Shown here piece after piece: positions 37,656-46,732 of a stretch of DNA of 64,000 nucleotides (within the stretch, counting starts at the first letter, position 1; each line of letters starts with the position of its first letter). This DNA is from Shewanella psychrotolerans (GTDB lineage: Bacteria; Pseudomonadota; Gammaproteobacteria; Enterobacterales; Shewanellaceae). The translations under genes and the position numbers were made by a program. The stretch is from the NCBI RefSeq assembly GCF_019457595.1, contig NZ_CP080419.1, forward strand, positions 1,302,001 to 1,366,000, in the 5' to 3' direction. The notes beneath the pieces are model-generated. The model made no database searches, had not been told where the DNA came from, and saw only the letters and a list, made by a program, of their open reading frames with translations.

Positions 37656-38510
37656 TTATAGCTCGTTGGCTTCACTGATCCGTTCGCGTTTTTCTTGCTC
37701 CTCTTCGAGCGCTGCTTGGATCTCTTCTAGTACCGAATTGACATCGGCACTGTGAGTATCGTCCATGAATTCACCGGTTAACTTAGTATTTGGGGTGAGT
37801 TTAGCTTTTTCGTATAACGCCCACATCTCTTTAGCGTATTTGGTTTGCGCAAGTGCTGGCGCAAATTGTGAGTAGTAATGGGTCATATTATTCACATCAC
37901 GCTCGAGCATTGCTTTTGCATTATTGTTAGCCGATGCATCGACGGCTTGAGGGAGATCGATGATCACCGGGCCATTATCGTCGAGTAACACGTTAAATTC
38001 AGACAGATCACCATGGACAATGCCGGCACACAACATACGTGTGATATAACTCATCATCACTTCGTGATCGGCGAGCGCTTGCTCAGGGGTTAACATTACG
38101 TCATTGAGCCGTGGTGCCACATCACCGTTAGCATCGGTGATAAGTTCCATTAACAGTACGCCATCGAAACAACCAAAGGGGGTGGGAACTCTGATATCGG
38201 CCGCGGCACATTTATAAAGCGCATCGACCTCGGCATTTTGCCAAGCTTGCTCCTGTTGTTCGCGACCGTAGCTTGAACCTTTTTCCATTGCTCGGCTACG
38301 ACGACTATTTCGGCTCTTTCTACCTTCTTGATATTGCGCGGCCTTTTTGAAGCTTCGTTTTGTCGCTTCTTTGTATACTTTGGCGCAGCGGATCTCTGTC
38401 CCACAACGTACGATGTAGACAGTAGCTTCTTTACCACTCATTAATTGGCTAATCACTTCATCGACGAGACCATCGTCAACCAGTGGTTGTATGCGTTTAG
38501 GCGTTTTCAT
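37656..38510 (-). CDS. RIO1-family serine protein kinase
   Basis: A 284-residue atypical kinase. The nucleotide-binding region has LMSGKEATVYIVRCG and Lys in CAKVYK. A basic insert follows (FKKAAQYQEGRKSRNSRRSRA), then the catalytic loop IVHGDLSEFNVLLDDNGPVIIDLPQAV with catalytic Asp and metal-binding Asp. RIO1 kinases act in ribosome maturation in archaea and eukaryotes; bacterial members are poorly studied. Acidic C-terminal tail. Convergent with the diguanylate cyclase gene. Confidence 0.92.
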   Translation of the reverse strand: MKTPKRIQPLVDDGLVDEVISQLMSGKEATVYIVRCGTEIRCAKVYKEATKRSFKKAAQYQEGRKSRNSRRSRAMEKGSSYGREQQEQAWQNAEVDALYKCAAADIRVPTPFGCFDGVLLMELITDANGDVAPRLNDVMLTPEQALADHEVMMSYITRMLCAGIVHGDLSEFNVLLDDNGPVIIDLPQAVDASANNNAKAMLERDVNNMTHYYSQFAPALAQTKYAKEMWALYEKAKLTPNTKLTGEFMDDTHSADVNSVLEEIQAALEEEQEKRERISEANEL

Positions 38511-38781
38511 TGCGCCGTTATACCTTACTTCAAGACCGGATGGTACCTCTTGAAGACTAAATAACGTGAACTAGGGGTAATTTAAGTGGTTCTAGCTACT
38601 TTTACGCGTTTAATGTTATTAAAACATGTTAATCGTCACTCATGACTGATATTGATTTTCTCTTGATATCGCGAGGATAAACGACTTTGAATTTTCGTAG
38701 CGTAAATCACTACTAATTAAATTAACACAATCAAAGCTGACATTAACTAATCGTGCTTTGATTACTCGTTAAGCGGAGTTT

Positions 38782-39360
38782 CTATTCGGTGCTAGTTAGG
38801 TATTTATTTTTAACCTTTTCTATCAAGCTTTGCCATTGTGGGTATTCGGTTAAGCTACTTTCAAGGTCTCCCCAAGGTGACATTGTAATAGATTGATTTT
38901 CTGGATGATTTAATTTAGTTGCTTCATAGAGATAATAGAATGCTGATGCGCGGTAGTTGGCAGCGCAATGAACCAAAATATCCTTATCTTTATTGGCATC
39001 CATTATCGTAAAAAACTGCTCAACATCTGCAAGGGTGGGTTGTTGCCAGTCTACTGAAATATGCGCGTATTGCATCTGTGCATCAGCGACAAGCTGAGCC
39101 TCATTTTTATGTCCATTTGGGTTGTCATTTGGAATGAGGTTTATCACCAAATCGACGCCAGCTTGTTCTAATTCATCAAATTGATTCGTGGTTGGCAGCC
39201 CTGAGGTGATCACTGTGTCACTATTAAATCTTATTGCCTTAATATTGGATAAGGATGTTGGGGTAATAGCTGCATGAGCAGATGTAGCACTGCCTAATAG
39301 TATGGTTAAGCTGGTGACAAACGACGTTAATCGTTTTCTTAAATAGATGTGCGATGGCAT
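38782..39360 (-). CDS. Periplasmic phosphatase-like protein (DUF442/beta-lactamase hydrolase-like)
   Basis: A 192-residue exported protein. A signal peptide (LTSFVTSLTILLGSATSAHA) precedes a DUF442/dual-specificity-phosphatase-like fold: SGLPTTNQFDELEQAGVDLVINLIP and the P-loop HCAANYRAS with the C-x4-R spacing of this family. An Asp-containing general acid loop may be ISVDWQQPTLADVEQFF. The substrate is unknown. Localisation in the periplasm is inferred from the signal peptide. Confidence 0.8.
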   Translation of the reverse strand: MPSHIYLRKRLTSFVTSLTILLGSATSAHAAITPTSLSNIKAIRFNSDTVITSGLPTTNQFDELEQAGVDLVINLIPNDNPNGHKNEAQLVADAQMQYAHISVDWQQPTLADVEQFFTIMDANKDKDILVHCAANYRASAFYYLYEATKLNHPENQSITMSPWGDLESSLTEYPQWQSLIEKVKNKYLTSTE

Positions 39361-39531
39361 GCTTATATCCTTGACTTATTATTCTGTGCTGATTGTTCGC
39401 TTTAGCTATCGCTACCGTTGCGATTTAGCGTTACATATTGCGTCTTACTTGGCAATGAGTGCTATAAGATATTCAACAGAGTCTAATCGAGTACAATAGC
39501 TTCTTTTGAGGATACTTTTTGAGGAAAGAAT

Positions 39532-39885
39532 ATGAAAATTGAACGTCTTAATCCGACGACTCGCTGGTCAGATGCCACGGTTTACAATGGTATTGCACAT
39601 TTTGTCGAAATTGCAGCAGACACCGAGTTAGATATGGCCGGGCAGGTTAGTCAAATTTTTACGCAGGCAGAGGCCACATTAGCTGCGTTCAATAGTGATC
39701 ATTCTCGGTTACTGTCTGCGACGATTTATATTACTGACTTTGCAAATTTAGCCACCTTTAATGCCCTTTGGGATGCATGGTTACCGCAAGGATGTGCGCC
39801 AAGTCGTGCATGTATTAAAGCTGAACTGGCTGATCCTGAGTATTTAGTGGAAATTGCATTTGTCGCGGCCACTAATCCAATTTAG
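39532..39885 (+). CDS. RidA family protein (enamine/imine deaminase type)
   Basis: A 117-residue single-domain protein of the RidA/YjgF/YER057c family, which removes reactive 2-aminoacrylate-type enamines from PLP enzymes. The signature SRACIKAELADPEYLVEIAFVA contains the conserved arginine that binds the substrate carboxylate. It resembles the RidA subfamilies with ITDFANLATFNALWDAWLP. A GAGGAAAGAAT site precedes the ATG. Monocistronic. Confidence 0.9.
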   Translation: MKIERLNPTTRWSDATVYNGIAHFVEIAADTELDMAGQVSQIFTQAEATLAAFNSDHSRLLSATIYITDFANLATFNALWDAWLPQGCAPSRACIKAELADPEYLVEIAFVAATNPI

Positions 39886-40102
39886 TTCTATGTTTATTTT
39901 ATATTTAACTTGTTGCAATCGTTATTTGTCGTGGCCAGTTGTCGAGTCGTTATTGAGTAGGGTTCATGGCATGATTAATGAGTCAGTGTCTTGACGATAT
40001 TTATATCATCTTAGTTTCAAGCGTTACGCCTTGTTAAAGCAGAGTTTTTATTTATCTTTAACGTTATACTTAGCACACTATTTCTAGAGCATTATTTCAA
40101 CT

Positions 40103-40957
40103 ATGGCTTCATCTTGCGTGTCTCACTCCTTGCCTGTCACTCTCTATTTCTGTCCATTGATCGCTCAGCAGCTTAGTGAACAGCAACTCCAGGGATTACG
40201 ATCTTGGCTCCCCGTTGATGAAGAAACAAAAGCCGACCGATTTTTACAGCCAGATGCTCGTGCTAAAGGACTATTAGTCAGAAGTTATCTTCGTGGTGTT
40301 TTGTCACTTTATGCACAAGGGGCGGAAGGCAACATACATCCTAATGAATGGCAATTTGATTACCTTGAAAAGGGTAAGCCAGTATTATCTGAGGCCTGTT
40401 TTGCTCGCTATCCATTGCAATTTAATATTAGTCACAGCGGTGATTATTTGCTGGTGGCGATCACTCAAAGTGATCGGGAGCTGCAACTGGGTGTAGATAT
40501 TGAGCGGCTGCGAGCAAGCACTAATATTTACGCTATTTTGAATCATTATTTTACCGATGATGAAACCCTTAGTCTGCTTGCTTTGCCTGAAAGGGAGCAG
40601 AGAGCGCGGTTTTTCGATCTGTGGGCACTTAAAGAGTCATATATTAAAGCGAAGGGACTGGGGTTAGCGTTATCGCTTAAATCGTTTAGTTTTACATTTA
40701 ATACCCTTAGGACTCAAAACCAACAAAGTAACCATGCAGAGCGGATAAAGATGGACGGCGAGCCTTTCGCAGAACTAAACCGCCATATATCGCTCCATTT
40801 ACATGATAAAAAGGGTAAAAAGCAAGCCGATGAATGGAAAGTGGTTTTAGGCCATATGGACGATGAGTATCGCTTTGCGGTAAGCGTTGAATCTAAAGCG
40901 TCGTTGCAAATAGTGGCAAATAAAGTAACCGTTGAGCAATTAGTTAACAAGTGGTAA
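40103..40957 (+). CDS. pfaE: PfaE, 4'-phosphopantetheinyl transferase for the PUFA synthase
   Basis: A 284-residue Sfp-type transferase that moves phosphopantetheine from CoA to the ACP serines of PfaA. The motifs are all present: FNISHSGDYLLVAI, LGVDIERL (metal-binding Asp and Glu) and FFDLWALKESYIKAKGLGLALSLKSFSF (WxxKEaxxK). It is on the opposite strand about 7 kb from pfaR, outside the main operon, as is common in this lineage. The specific pairing with PfaA is inferred from proximity and from the lack of another transferase in the window. Confidence 0.93.
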   Translation: MASSCVSHSLPVTLYFCPLIAQQLSEQQLQGLRSWLPVDEETKADRFLQPDARAKGLLVRSYLRGVLSLYAQGAEGNIHPNEWQFDYLEKGKPVLSEACFARYPLQFNISHSGDYLLVAITQSDRELQLGVDIERLRASTNIYAILNHYFTDDETLSLLALPEREQRARFFDLWALKESYIKAKGLGLALSLKSFSFTFNTLRTQNQQSNHAERIKMDGEPFAELNRHISLHLHDKKGKKQADEWKVVLGHMDDEYRFAVSVESKASLQIVANKVTVEQLVNKW

Positions 40958-40958
40958 A

Positions 40959-40980
40959 AGCCCGCAGCTGAATGCGGGCT
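40959..40980. terminator. Terminator hairpin between pfaE and queF
   Basis: The stem AGCCCGCA/TGCGGGCT with a GCTGAA-type loop starts 2 bases after the pfaE stop codon, in the gap between two convergent genes. The T-tract on the plus strand is weak (TAGGTTT); on the minus strand TTTTACC follows. It can serve both genes. Confidence 0.65.
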
Positions 40981-40992
40981 TAGGTTTATAAC

Positions 40993-41865
40993 TTACTGCC
41001 GAGCGAGACGATGATTCTCGGGTGGATTTTCGAAATCACTACGATAAGGGTTGATATCTAAACCGCCTCGACGGGTATAACGTGCATAAACGGTGAGTTT
41101 AGCGCAATGGCAAAATTGTTTGAGGTCAACGAAAATACGCTCGACACACTGCTCATGAAATTCATTATGTTGACGGAATGAGATTAAATAACGCAGTAAC
41201 TTTTCACGATCTATTTTAGGACCTTGATAGCGAACCATTACGCTACCCCAATCTGGCTGAGAGGTGATTAAGCAGTTAGATTTTAGTAGGTTAGATGTCA
41301 AAGTTTCAGCGACAACGACCTTGTCATCAGTGCTATCGATGAGATAATCGCTAGTAAAATGGTAATCATCGACTTCGATATCTAAATCGTCTATGCAGGT
41401 ACCGGGGAGTTCAACAACGCGTTGATGGCTAAACTGTTTCGGCTCGATAACTTTTACCTGCACTTCACCCTGTGCACAAGCTGATAAATCCTTGCTTAAA
41501 GTTTGTTGTACTTGCTCGATTGATTCGAATTTAGTTTGGTTAAAAGTATTTAAATAAAGCTTAAATGATTTCGATTCAATAAGATTTAGGCTGTTGACAT
41601 CTAAGGAAAACTCGGCGATTGCAACCATAGGCTTCCCTTTAGCATTGAGCCAAGATAACTCATATCCTGTCCAAATATCAGCCCCATGGAAAGGAAGTTC
41701 TGCGTCTAAGTTAATCGCATCACGATTAAGCTTTCTCGGTACCCCTTGTAATAGCGATGCATCATAATGCTCTTGATAACCAGTAGATTTACCTAAGGTT
41801 AATTCTGCTAAGGCTGGAGCATTGCTGTATGGGTCATGAACTGGTGTCATCGATCTGTTTTCCAT
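40993..41865 (-). CDS. queF: QueF, NADPH-dependent 7-cyano-7-deazaguanine reductase
   Basis: Reduces preQ0 to preQ1 in queuosine tRNA modification. The 290 residues correspond to the long bimodular type (YqcD form). The catalytic cysteine is in [16 protein letters not shown], the NADPH-binding motif is [14 protein letters not shown], and [13 protein letters not shown] carries the conserved Glu/His. The ATG at 41865 lacks a strong ribosome binding site; a second Met is at residue 6. It diverges from syd. Confidence 0.97.
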   Translation of the reverse strand: MENRSMTPVHDPYSNAPALAELTLGKSTGYQEHYDASLLQGVPRKLNRDAINLDAELPFHGADIWTGYELSWLNAKGKPMVAIAEFSLDVNSLNLIESKSFKLYLNTFNQTKFESIEQVQQTLSKDLSACAQGEVQVKVIEPKQFSHQRVVELPGTCIDDLDIEVDDYHFTSDYLIDSTDDKVVVAETLTSNLLKSNCLITSQPDWGSVMVRYQGPKIDREKLLRYLISFRQHNEFHEQCVERIFVDLKQFCHCAKLTVYARYTRRGGLDINPYRSDFENPPENHRLARQ

Positions 41866-41910
41866 GTCAAAATAGAGGGATATTATACTTAAAATTTGGG
41901 TAGCTGCTAA

Positions 41911-42576
41911 GTGTCTTCTTTACCTGCGTTAGATAATTTTTTTGAGGTTTACCTCCAAAGCTATATGGAAAGGTTAGGTGAACGGCCTAGATATTATCCT
42001 CACGGTGAGGGTTCCGATTGCTTAATAGATGATGACAAGGGCAAGGTTAGCGATCATGATCTTGCCCTGCAATGGCAACCGATTCGGCGCGAAACCTCTG
42101 GGAGTTTTGATAATATCAATCATGCTTTAGATATGACATTACATCCCTGTATTAATGATTTCTATGGTCATTATTTTGCCGCGCCTTTGATGTTTGATTC
42201 AGCTAAGGGTGAGGGAGAGTTATTGCAAGTTTGGAATCAGAACGATTTTGAGTACTTGCAGCAAAACTTGATTGGCCATCTGATGATGAAGCAAAAGCTC
42301 AAGCAAAGTCCGACTTGGTTTATTGGTGTGCTTCATGAGAGCGATCAGATGTTGGTTGTCGATAATAGTGACGGCAGCGTTTGGATCGAGATCCCCGGTC
42401 AAGTGCCTCACGAGAAGTTAGCTAATAGCTTAAATGAGTTTATCGCTGCTTTAACACCGAGAGTCTGTCCACCAGTAAAAAATATGGAAGAAACGATGCC
42501 AGAACTTGATCATCCTGGGATCTGGCAGCGAATAAAGATAATGTGGCGTAATTTACGCGGCAAGAACGAACTGTAA
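41911..42576 (+). CDS. syd: Syd, SecY-interacting protein
   Basis: A 221-residue cytoplasmic protein that binds SecY and helps remove misassembled SecYEG. The family features are an N-terminal [31 protein letters not shown] and [14 protein letters not shown] [25 protein letters not shown], and [22 protein letters not shown]. The start is GTG at 41911, 45 bases from the queF start on the other strand. Confidence 0.95.
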   Translation: MSSLPALDNFFEVYLQSYMERLGERPRYYPHGEGSDCLIDDDKGKVSDHDLALQWQPIRRETSGSFDNINHALDMTLHPCINDFYGHYFAAPLMFDSAKGEGELLQVWNQNDFEYLQQNLIGHLMMKQKLKQSPTWFIGVLHESDQMLVVDNSDGSVWIEIPGQVPHEKLANSLNEFIAALTPRVCPPVKNMEETMPELDHPGIWQRIKIMWRNLRGKNEL

Positions 42577-42623
42577 GCCTTTATGTGTAAGTATTTATGA
42601 GGCGATATGCAATGCGCTTGGGA

Positions 42624-43397
42624 TCATAAGTGATCCCAAGAGATATTAGACACAATTCTGCAGTTATCGCACTTAAAGTGAAACATATCCAGTAGCGGTT
42701 CATCAAGAAGCCACTGGGTATTACCGCAACGAGGACAGGCACGTTGTTTTTCCGTAGCAAAGCTTTCGCCGCCAACTCGATATAGATAATAGTAAGTTGG
42801 GATCTTAGTCAGATACTCAACTCGTCCGCGTAGATCCCATCCTCGTCTGAAGAGGTCGCTGACACAGCTCGTTAGTTCCTCTAATGCGGCAAATTCCGCT
42901 TTAGTTGCCGCTGCCATTTGCAGTTCATCGCAGGCTTGCCATTCTGTCTGCCATTTTATGATGCGTTTATGGTCGCCATTAAATGTTGCCGGGATTTGGT
43001 ACAGAGGGATAGGTTGTAGGGTATCACCGTTACGCAGTGGAGAGCACATATGCACGTAACTGGTATAAAGTAGTTGCCAGCTAGGCGTCTCTGTACTACT
43101 CACTTCAGAATTAATATCTTGTCCAATATATTTTTCACGGGGATGGAGCAACTTTGCTTCGGTCAATTGACTCAGTGCATGTTCCACCCAAGGGCTGTTA
43201 TAGCGCTTAGCGAGGCTGCTTTTTTCTGGCATCAGCAGACGTACGCGAAACTCACCATCGTTAAATGCGACCGCAAATTCTCGGCCAAGCACTTGGCCGT
43301 TAGCGCGATAGGCTTCAAGTAAACCATTAATAGCTTGCTCTGCTGCCGTAATTGTCGTGTTGTCAAAGCATTCAAATCTTAATTCTACGACATGCAT
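42624..43397 (-). CDS. DUF2310 family zinc-ribbon protein
   Basis: A 257-residue protein of a conserved gammaproteobacterial family (DUF2310). The end carries a zinc ribbon with CPRC and CDNC pairs 26 residues apart (RACPRCGNTQW ... HFKCDNCRIVSN), suggesting nucleic-acid or protein binding. Its function is not known. The ATG overlaps the stop codon of the upstream coiled-coil gene by one base (TAATG), so the two are probably translated together. Confidence 0.85.
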   Translation of the reverse strand: MHVVELRFECFDNTTITAAEQAINGLLEAYRANGQVLGREFAVAFNDGEFRVRLLMPEKSSLAKRYNSPWVEHALSQLTEAKLLHPREKYIGQDINSEVSSTETPSWQLLYTSYVHMCSPLRNGDTLQPIPLYQIPATFNGDHKRIIKWQTEWQACDELQMAAATKAEFAALEELTSCVSDLFRRGWDLRGRVEYLTKIPTYYYLYRVGGESFATEKQRACPRCGNTQWLLDEPLLDMFHFKCDNCRIVSNISWDHL

Positions 43398-43732
43398 TAA
43401 GGGCGATCTCTATTTTTTAGCGATGCTTCTAGCGCATCGATTCGAGCAACTAATATTTGCTGCTGTTGCTGTAATGTGTGCACTTGTTGTTGCAAGTTTT
43501 CCAGCGAAACACCCTGCTTCTCAGCGATTTTTTCGCTGTTGGGCTGTTGATTTTCAAAGGTTAACAGTTCAATTTCTGCTTTTGATAGCGCTTTAAAACG
43601 TTGTAATCCTTGTACTAAAAGTGGCATTGGAATGCTATTACCCACTTTTGACTTTATCAGTGCGAGGCTGGGTGATTTTCCTGAAGTGGCAATGGCTTTT
43701 GCCGCAGCGAGAACCTGTTCAATGGGAGTCAT
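43397..43732 (-). CDS. Small coiled-coil protein of unknown function
   Basis: A 111-residue protein. The first about 50 residues look like a small helical or winged-helix domain (EQVLAAAKAIATSGKSPSLALIKSKVG), and the last about 45 form a Gln-rich coiled coil (SLENLQQQVHTLQQQQQILVARIDALEASL). The layout resembles KfrA-type DNA-binding proteins on a small scale, but this is not proof. It is coupled to the DUF2310 gene. Confidence 0.7.
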   Translation of the reverse strand: MTPIEQVLAAAKAIATSGKSPSLALIKSKVGNSIPMPLLVQGLQRFKALSKAEIELLTFENQQPNSEKIAEKQGVSLENLQQQVHTLQQQQQILVARIDALEASLKNRDRP

Positions 43733-43879
43733 AGGTAGTGAAATTCCTTAAATTTTAGCGATGTTGACACTAGGTAAACACTCAGGATGAGATTAATTTT
43801 TATAAATCAATAGCTTAGTTTTTTGGCATATGCCTTGCTTTGTACGAGTCTGGTTATAATAGATAAACAGGAAGTTAAA

Positions 43880-44251
43880 GTGAAAACAAAATTACTAAGT
43901 TTGGTGCTTTTAGGGGCCACAAGCGTTGCACTCTCGGGTTGTGTTTTAAATATTGGCGATGGTGAGGGGAATTGGGATAACGCTAATTCTTGGGAGCGAA
44001 TACAAGATCAGAATCGTGCGAATTTAGCAAAATTAAGTATAGGGATGAGCCGAGATCAAGTGATGACATTGATGGGGACCGCAGACTTTAACGAAGCTTA
44101 CATCAAGCAAGATAAAGAGATTTCTGTCTTGTATTACCGAACTCAACGGACTAAAGGTGATGGCACAACAACTAAAGATGAGTGCACTCCGATTGTACTG
44201 GCAAACAATGCAGTCGTTGGTTGGGGTGAAAAAGCCTATCACAGCATGTAA
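43880..44251 (+). CDS. DUF3192 family lipoprotein
   Basis: A 123-residue lipoprotein. GTG at 43880 is chosen because AGGAAG lies 5 bases upstream and the protein then opens with a perfect lipoprotein signal (KTKLLSLVLLGATSVALSGC, Cys21). Longer starts put 19 unrelated residues before it. The mature part has the SmpA/BamE-like pattern LAKLSIGMSRDQVMTLMGTADFNEAY and matches what I recall of DUF3192. Function unknown; probably envelope. Confidence 0.85.
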   Translation: MKTKLLSLVLLGATSVALSGCVLNIGDGEGNWDNANSWERIQDQNRANLAKLSIGMSRDQVMTLMGTADFNEAYIKQDKEISVLYYRTQRTKGDGTTTKDECTPIVLANNAVVGWGEKAYHSM

Positions 44252-44320
44252 TCCCACTTCGATGTCGATGTGCTTAGAGATGCAGAATTTAGCTGGATTT
44301 CCTTTTTTGTAGATGAATCA

Positions 44321-44362
44321 GCAATGATATTTTTTGAACAGAATATCATTGCTTTTTCTTTG
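44321..44362 (+). terminator. Intrinsic terminator after the DUF3192 gene
   Basis: The 11-bp stem GCAATGATATT/AATATCATTGC with a 10-base loop is followed by TTTTTCTTT. Confidence 0.85.
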
Positions 44363-44428
44363 TCGTATAAAGACTCAACACTTACGGGATTTGGTTTTAC
44401 ATAACAGTGTATTGAAGCTTAGTCAGTA

Positions 44429-44659
44429 TTAATCCCTTAGTTGAGCATCTAACTGATCGACGATTTCAGCCCATGAAGCATCGTCACTTAATGCTTCTTT
44501 GAGGAAGTTCTTTTGCGCATCATTCCAAAAATCAGCTTCAATCAGATGAATGGATGCTTTGATACGGTGTTGACTAATAAAAGTCTCTATATCTTGCTGA
44601 CTGCTGGGTAGTCCCAGTTGATCGAACAGGGAAGTTAAGTCTGGTTGATTCATATCCAT
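44429..44659 (-). CDS. DUF2789 family small protein
   Basis: A 76-residue cytoplasmic protein. ATG at 44659 is chosen because AAGGTGA lies 5 bases upstream; a longer frame start 33 bases earlier has no such site. The sequence (LTSLFDQLGLPSSQQDIETF, HLIEADFWNDAQKNFLKEAL) fits DUF2789, a small acidic all-helical family common in gammaproteobacteria. Function unknown. Confidence 0.85.
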   Translation of the reverse strand: MDMNQPDLTSLFDQLGLPSSQQDIETFISQHRIKASIHLIEADFWNDAQKNFLKEALSDDASWAEIVDQLDAQLRD

Positions 44660-44797
44660 AAATTTCACCTTGTTTTTTACCACCGAATACAAATAAGTAT
44701 GCTATTTTTTTTTAAAATTATCGAACTGATTAAAGTTTGCACTTTATTACAACCTTGTTACATTGGACAATGTTGATCGCAAACAAGGAAACCTGTG

Positions 44798-45448
44798 ATG
44801 AATACCACGGCACCACAAACCATAGAAGATAACTTAAAAGCCGTATACTTAACCGCTGAAGATCTACGAGTTGCCGCTTCAATTTTATACAATGCATATC
44901 ATGATGATCCCTTTTTCATCGCGGCCCTCAATAACGGGGACAAGGCACAATATGAGCAGAAGTTGAGAGGAGCAATTCGAGAAGAGTTGCATACATTGTG
45001 GCGAGAAGAGCAGGCACTCATTGGCTTGTTTGATGATCAACGACTCATAGGCCTAGCATGCATTGTTACTCAACAAGTTCCTTTAGGAGAGGCTCGTTAT
45101 TGGCATTGGCGTCTCAAAATGCTAATGAGTACAGGATGGCATTCAACTCAAACATTGATGAAAAAAGAAGCCTCGATATTGGAACATCTTCCTAGTACAC
45201 AATGTGGTATTTTACAGTTTATTGCCCTGACTCCCATTGAACAACATAAAGGCTTAGGGAGTCGCTTAGTTCGGGCGGTGACAAGTTGGTGTGATGAACA
45301 GCTTAAGCTTGATGGGATAGGTGTATATGTTACTCAAGAAAATCACGCTCATCTCTTTTCAAAGTTCGGATTTACTGCAATTGAAAAGCTCAGTATAGGA
45401 AGTGTCGAAGGTGAACTTCTTTTTTATCGGAGTAGTGATAGTGAGTAA
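44798..45448 (+). CDS. GNAT family N-acetyltransferase
   Basis: A 216-residue protein with the GNAT acetyl-CoA-binding signature (QFIALTPIEQHKGLGSRLVRAVTSWCDEQ) and a downstream FSKFGFTAIEKLSI strand. ATG 44798 sits 7 bases after AAGGAA; a GTG one codon earlier is the alternative. The acceptor is unknown. It is the last protein gene before the 1.7-kb Csr RNA region. Confidence 0.85.
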   Translation: MNTTAPQTIEDNLKAVYLTAEDLRVAASILYNAYHDDPFFIAALNNGDKAQYEQKLRGAIREELHTLWREEQALIGLFDDQRLIGLACIVTQQVPLGEARYWHWRLKMLMSTGWHSTQTLMKKEASILEHLPSTQCGILQFIALTPIEQHKGLGSRLVRAVTSWCDEQLKLDGIGVYVTQENHAHLFSKFGFTAIEKLSIGSVEGELLFYRSSDSE

Positions 45449-45740
45449 AAAGTGTAATCACTTTTGGGATTTTTATCCTTTATATCTTTCTCAACATCAA
45501 TTTACCTAATCGATGGTGACACTCTTCACTGCACTGTTTATTGGCTGCCTAGTAATCTATAAATTGGGTTATTTAACAAAGTAAATGGTGAGCCCGAGAT
45601 AAATGGCGGGTTAAGTTGAAGGAGTCACGTCGCTAAACAAAGCTTGTATTATCTCTTCCATATTGCTCTTGATCACGGACCAAATGAATATGCAATTATT
45701 CACATTGATAATGAGCTATCTCACAAATTGCTGGATTAAA

Positions 45741-45758
45741 TGTAAGAGATCTCTCACA
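45741..45758. promoter_or_regulatory. GacA/UvrY-type activating palindrome upstream of the first Csr RNA
   Basis: TGTAAGAGATCTCTCACA is an 18-base near-palindrome that fits the TGTAAG-N6-CTTACA type of site bound by GacA/UvrY upstream of csrB/rsm RNA genes. A half site (GATGTGAG) follows 4 bases later. Its centre is about 175-180 bases upstream of the predicted transcription start. Confidence 0.85.
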
Positions 45759-45915
45759 TTGATGTGAGTTATGCACTGTTTTACAATGTAGGTTTAATCG
45801 TTTTTAAGGTTATTTTTTATATATAACAAGCTCTTAAAGTTTTTTATGTTAATCAAAACCTTCAGCAGCTCTGCTGTAGTTTGGTTTGGGGGCATTATTA
45901 TTATTAGCGTTCACA

Positions 45916-45921
45916 TATAAT
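45916..45921 (+). promoter_or_regulatory. Candidate -10 box of the first Csr RNA
   Basis: A perfect TATAAT. At the right distance (17 bases) upstream there is only CATTAT, a poor -35, as expected for an activator-dependent promoter. A start near 45928 gives a transcript of about 360 nt. Confidence 0.55.
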
Positions 45922-45927
45922 AGATTT

Positions 45928-46290
45928 ACGATATGGATTGGGTTTGAGTTTGACCTTAGCTAGTGACTATGGATAGTCATATATCTAAAGGGTGATGGAC
46001 AGAGTAAGGATTGACTCTAGCAGCAGGTTTTGTTGCAGTCAGGGAAGTAAATAAATAGATTGAAGCTCAAGCAAAAGGTATGGAATACCACGCATGACGC
46101 GTGAAGCCCTTAAGGATTTGGGATATCAGTAAAGTGGATTACTGAGCATGGATGATTGACTAGGATGTTATAAGGATTGATTGGACTGGCAGGATGCTAG
46201 AGCATTAAGGATGAAGCAAGGAGCATATCGATAGCAGGAAGGCTAACAAAGAGTACATGAAGGCGCACTTTTAAGTGCGCCTTTTTCTTT
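45928..46290 (+). ncRNA. CsrB/CsrC-family CsrA-sequestering RNA, copy 1
   Basis: No open frame here fits a gene, yet the strand carries 17 GGA motifs in about 360 bases. Many are in AGGAT or AAGGAT contexts (TAAGGATT, TAGGATG, CAGGATG, TAAGGATG, CAAGGAG, CAGGAAG), several exposed between short complementary arms (GACTATGGATAGTC). This is the hallmark of CsrB/CsrC, which bind many CsrA dimers. The 3' end is a strong terminator and the 5' side has the UvrY-type palindrome. The exact 5' end is inferred from the TATAAT. Confidence 0.88.
46259..46290 (+). terminator. Terminator of Csr RNA copy 1
   Basis: The perfect stem AGGCGCACTT/AAGTGCGCCT with almost no loop is followed by TTTTCTTTT. Confidence 0.92.
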
Positions 46291-46543
46291 TGTGTTGTCC
46301 TGTCTTGAAATATGTATACATAAACCCCTTATCCAGAGAGCTGGCTGGCGTTGCTGGCGCTAAATTTGCCAATAATAGACAGACTATATGCGGTAAAAAT
46401 CGTGGCGTTTAGTGCGCAATCGATGAGCAAGCTCACATAGCATCATGTAAAGCAGCTAGCGAATATAGGGCTGTTTTGCCTTTTAAGTGAGTCTAAGGTC
46501 ATTATCGGTGTGTAGGCTCATTAAGGTAAATGCATTGGCTGCG

Positions 46544-46561
46544 AGTGAGAGATCTCTCACA
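46544..46561. promoter_or_regulatory. GacA/UvrY-type activating palindrome upstream of the second Csr RNA
   Basis: GTGAGAGATCTCTCAC (46545-46560) is a perfect 16-bp palindrome and shares AGAGATCTCTCACA with the site upstream of copy 1. A further half site (CCGTGAGAT) follows. It lies about 185-190 bases before the first GGA motif of copy 2, the same layout as copy 1. Confidence 0.85.
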
Positions 46562-46732
46562 TTACCGTGAGATATGAGTCGGTAATGAAGTTTGATATCT
46601 CTGCATAATTAAATAAAACTCTATTGAAACAAGTTGTTATAAACTTTAACTTCATCAGCCAAGTTATATAGAGATAAAACTTGTAGATATGATGCTATCA
46701 AGTTGTTGCCTTTAAAGTAGAATTAATTATGT

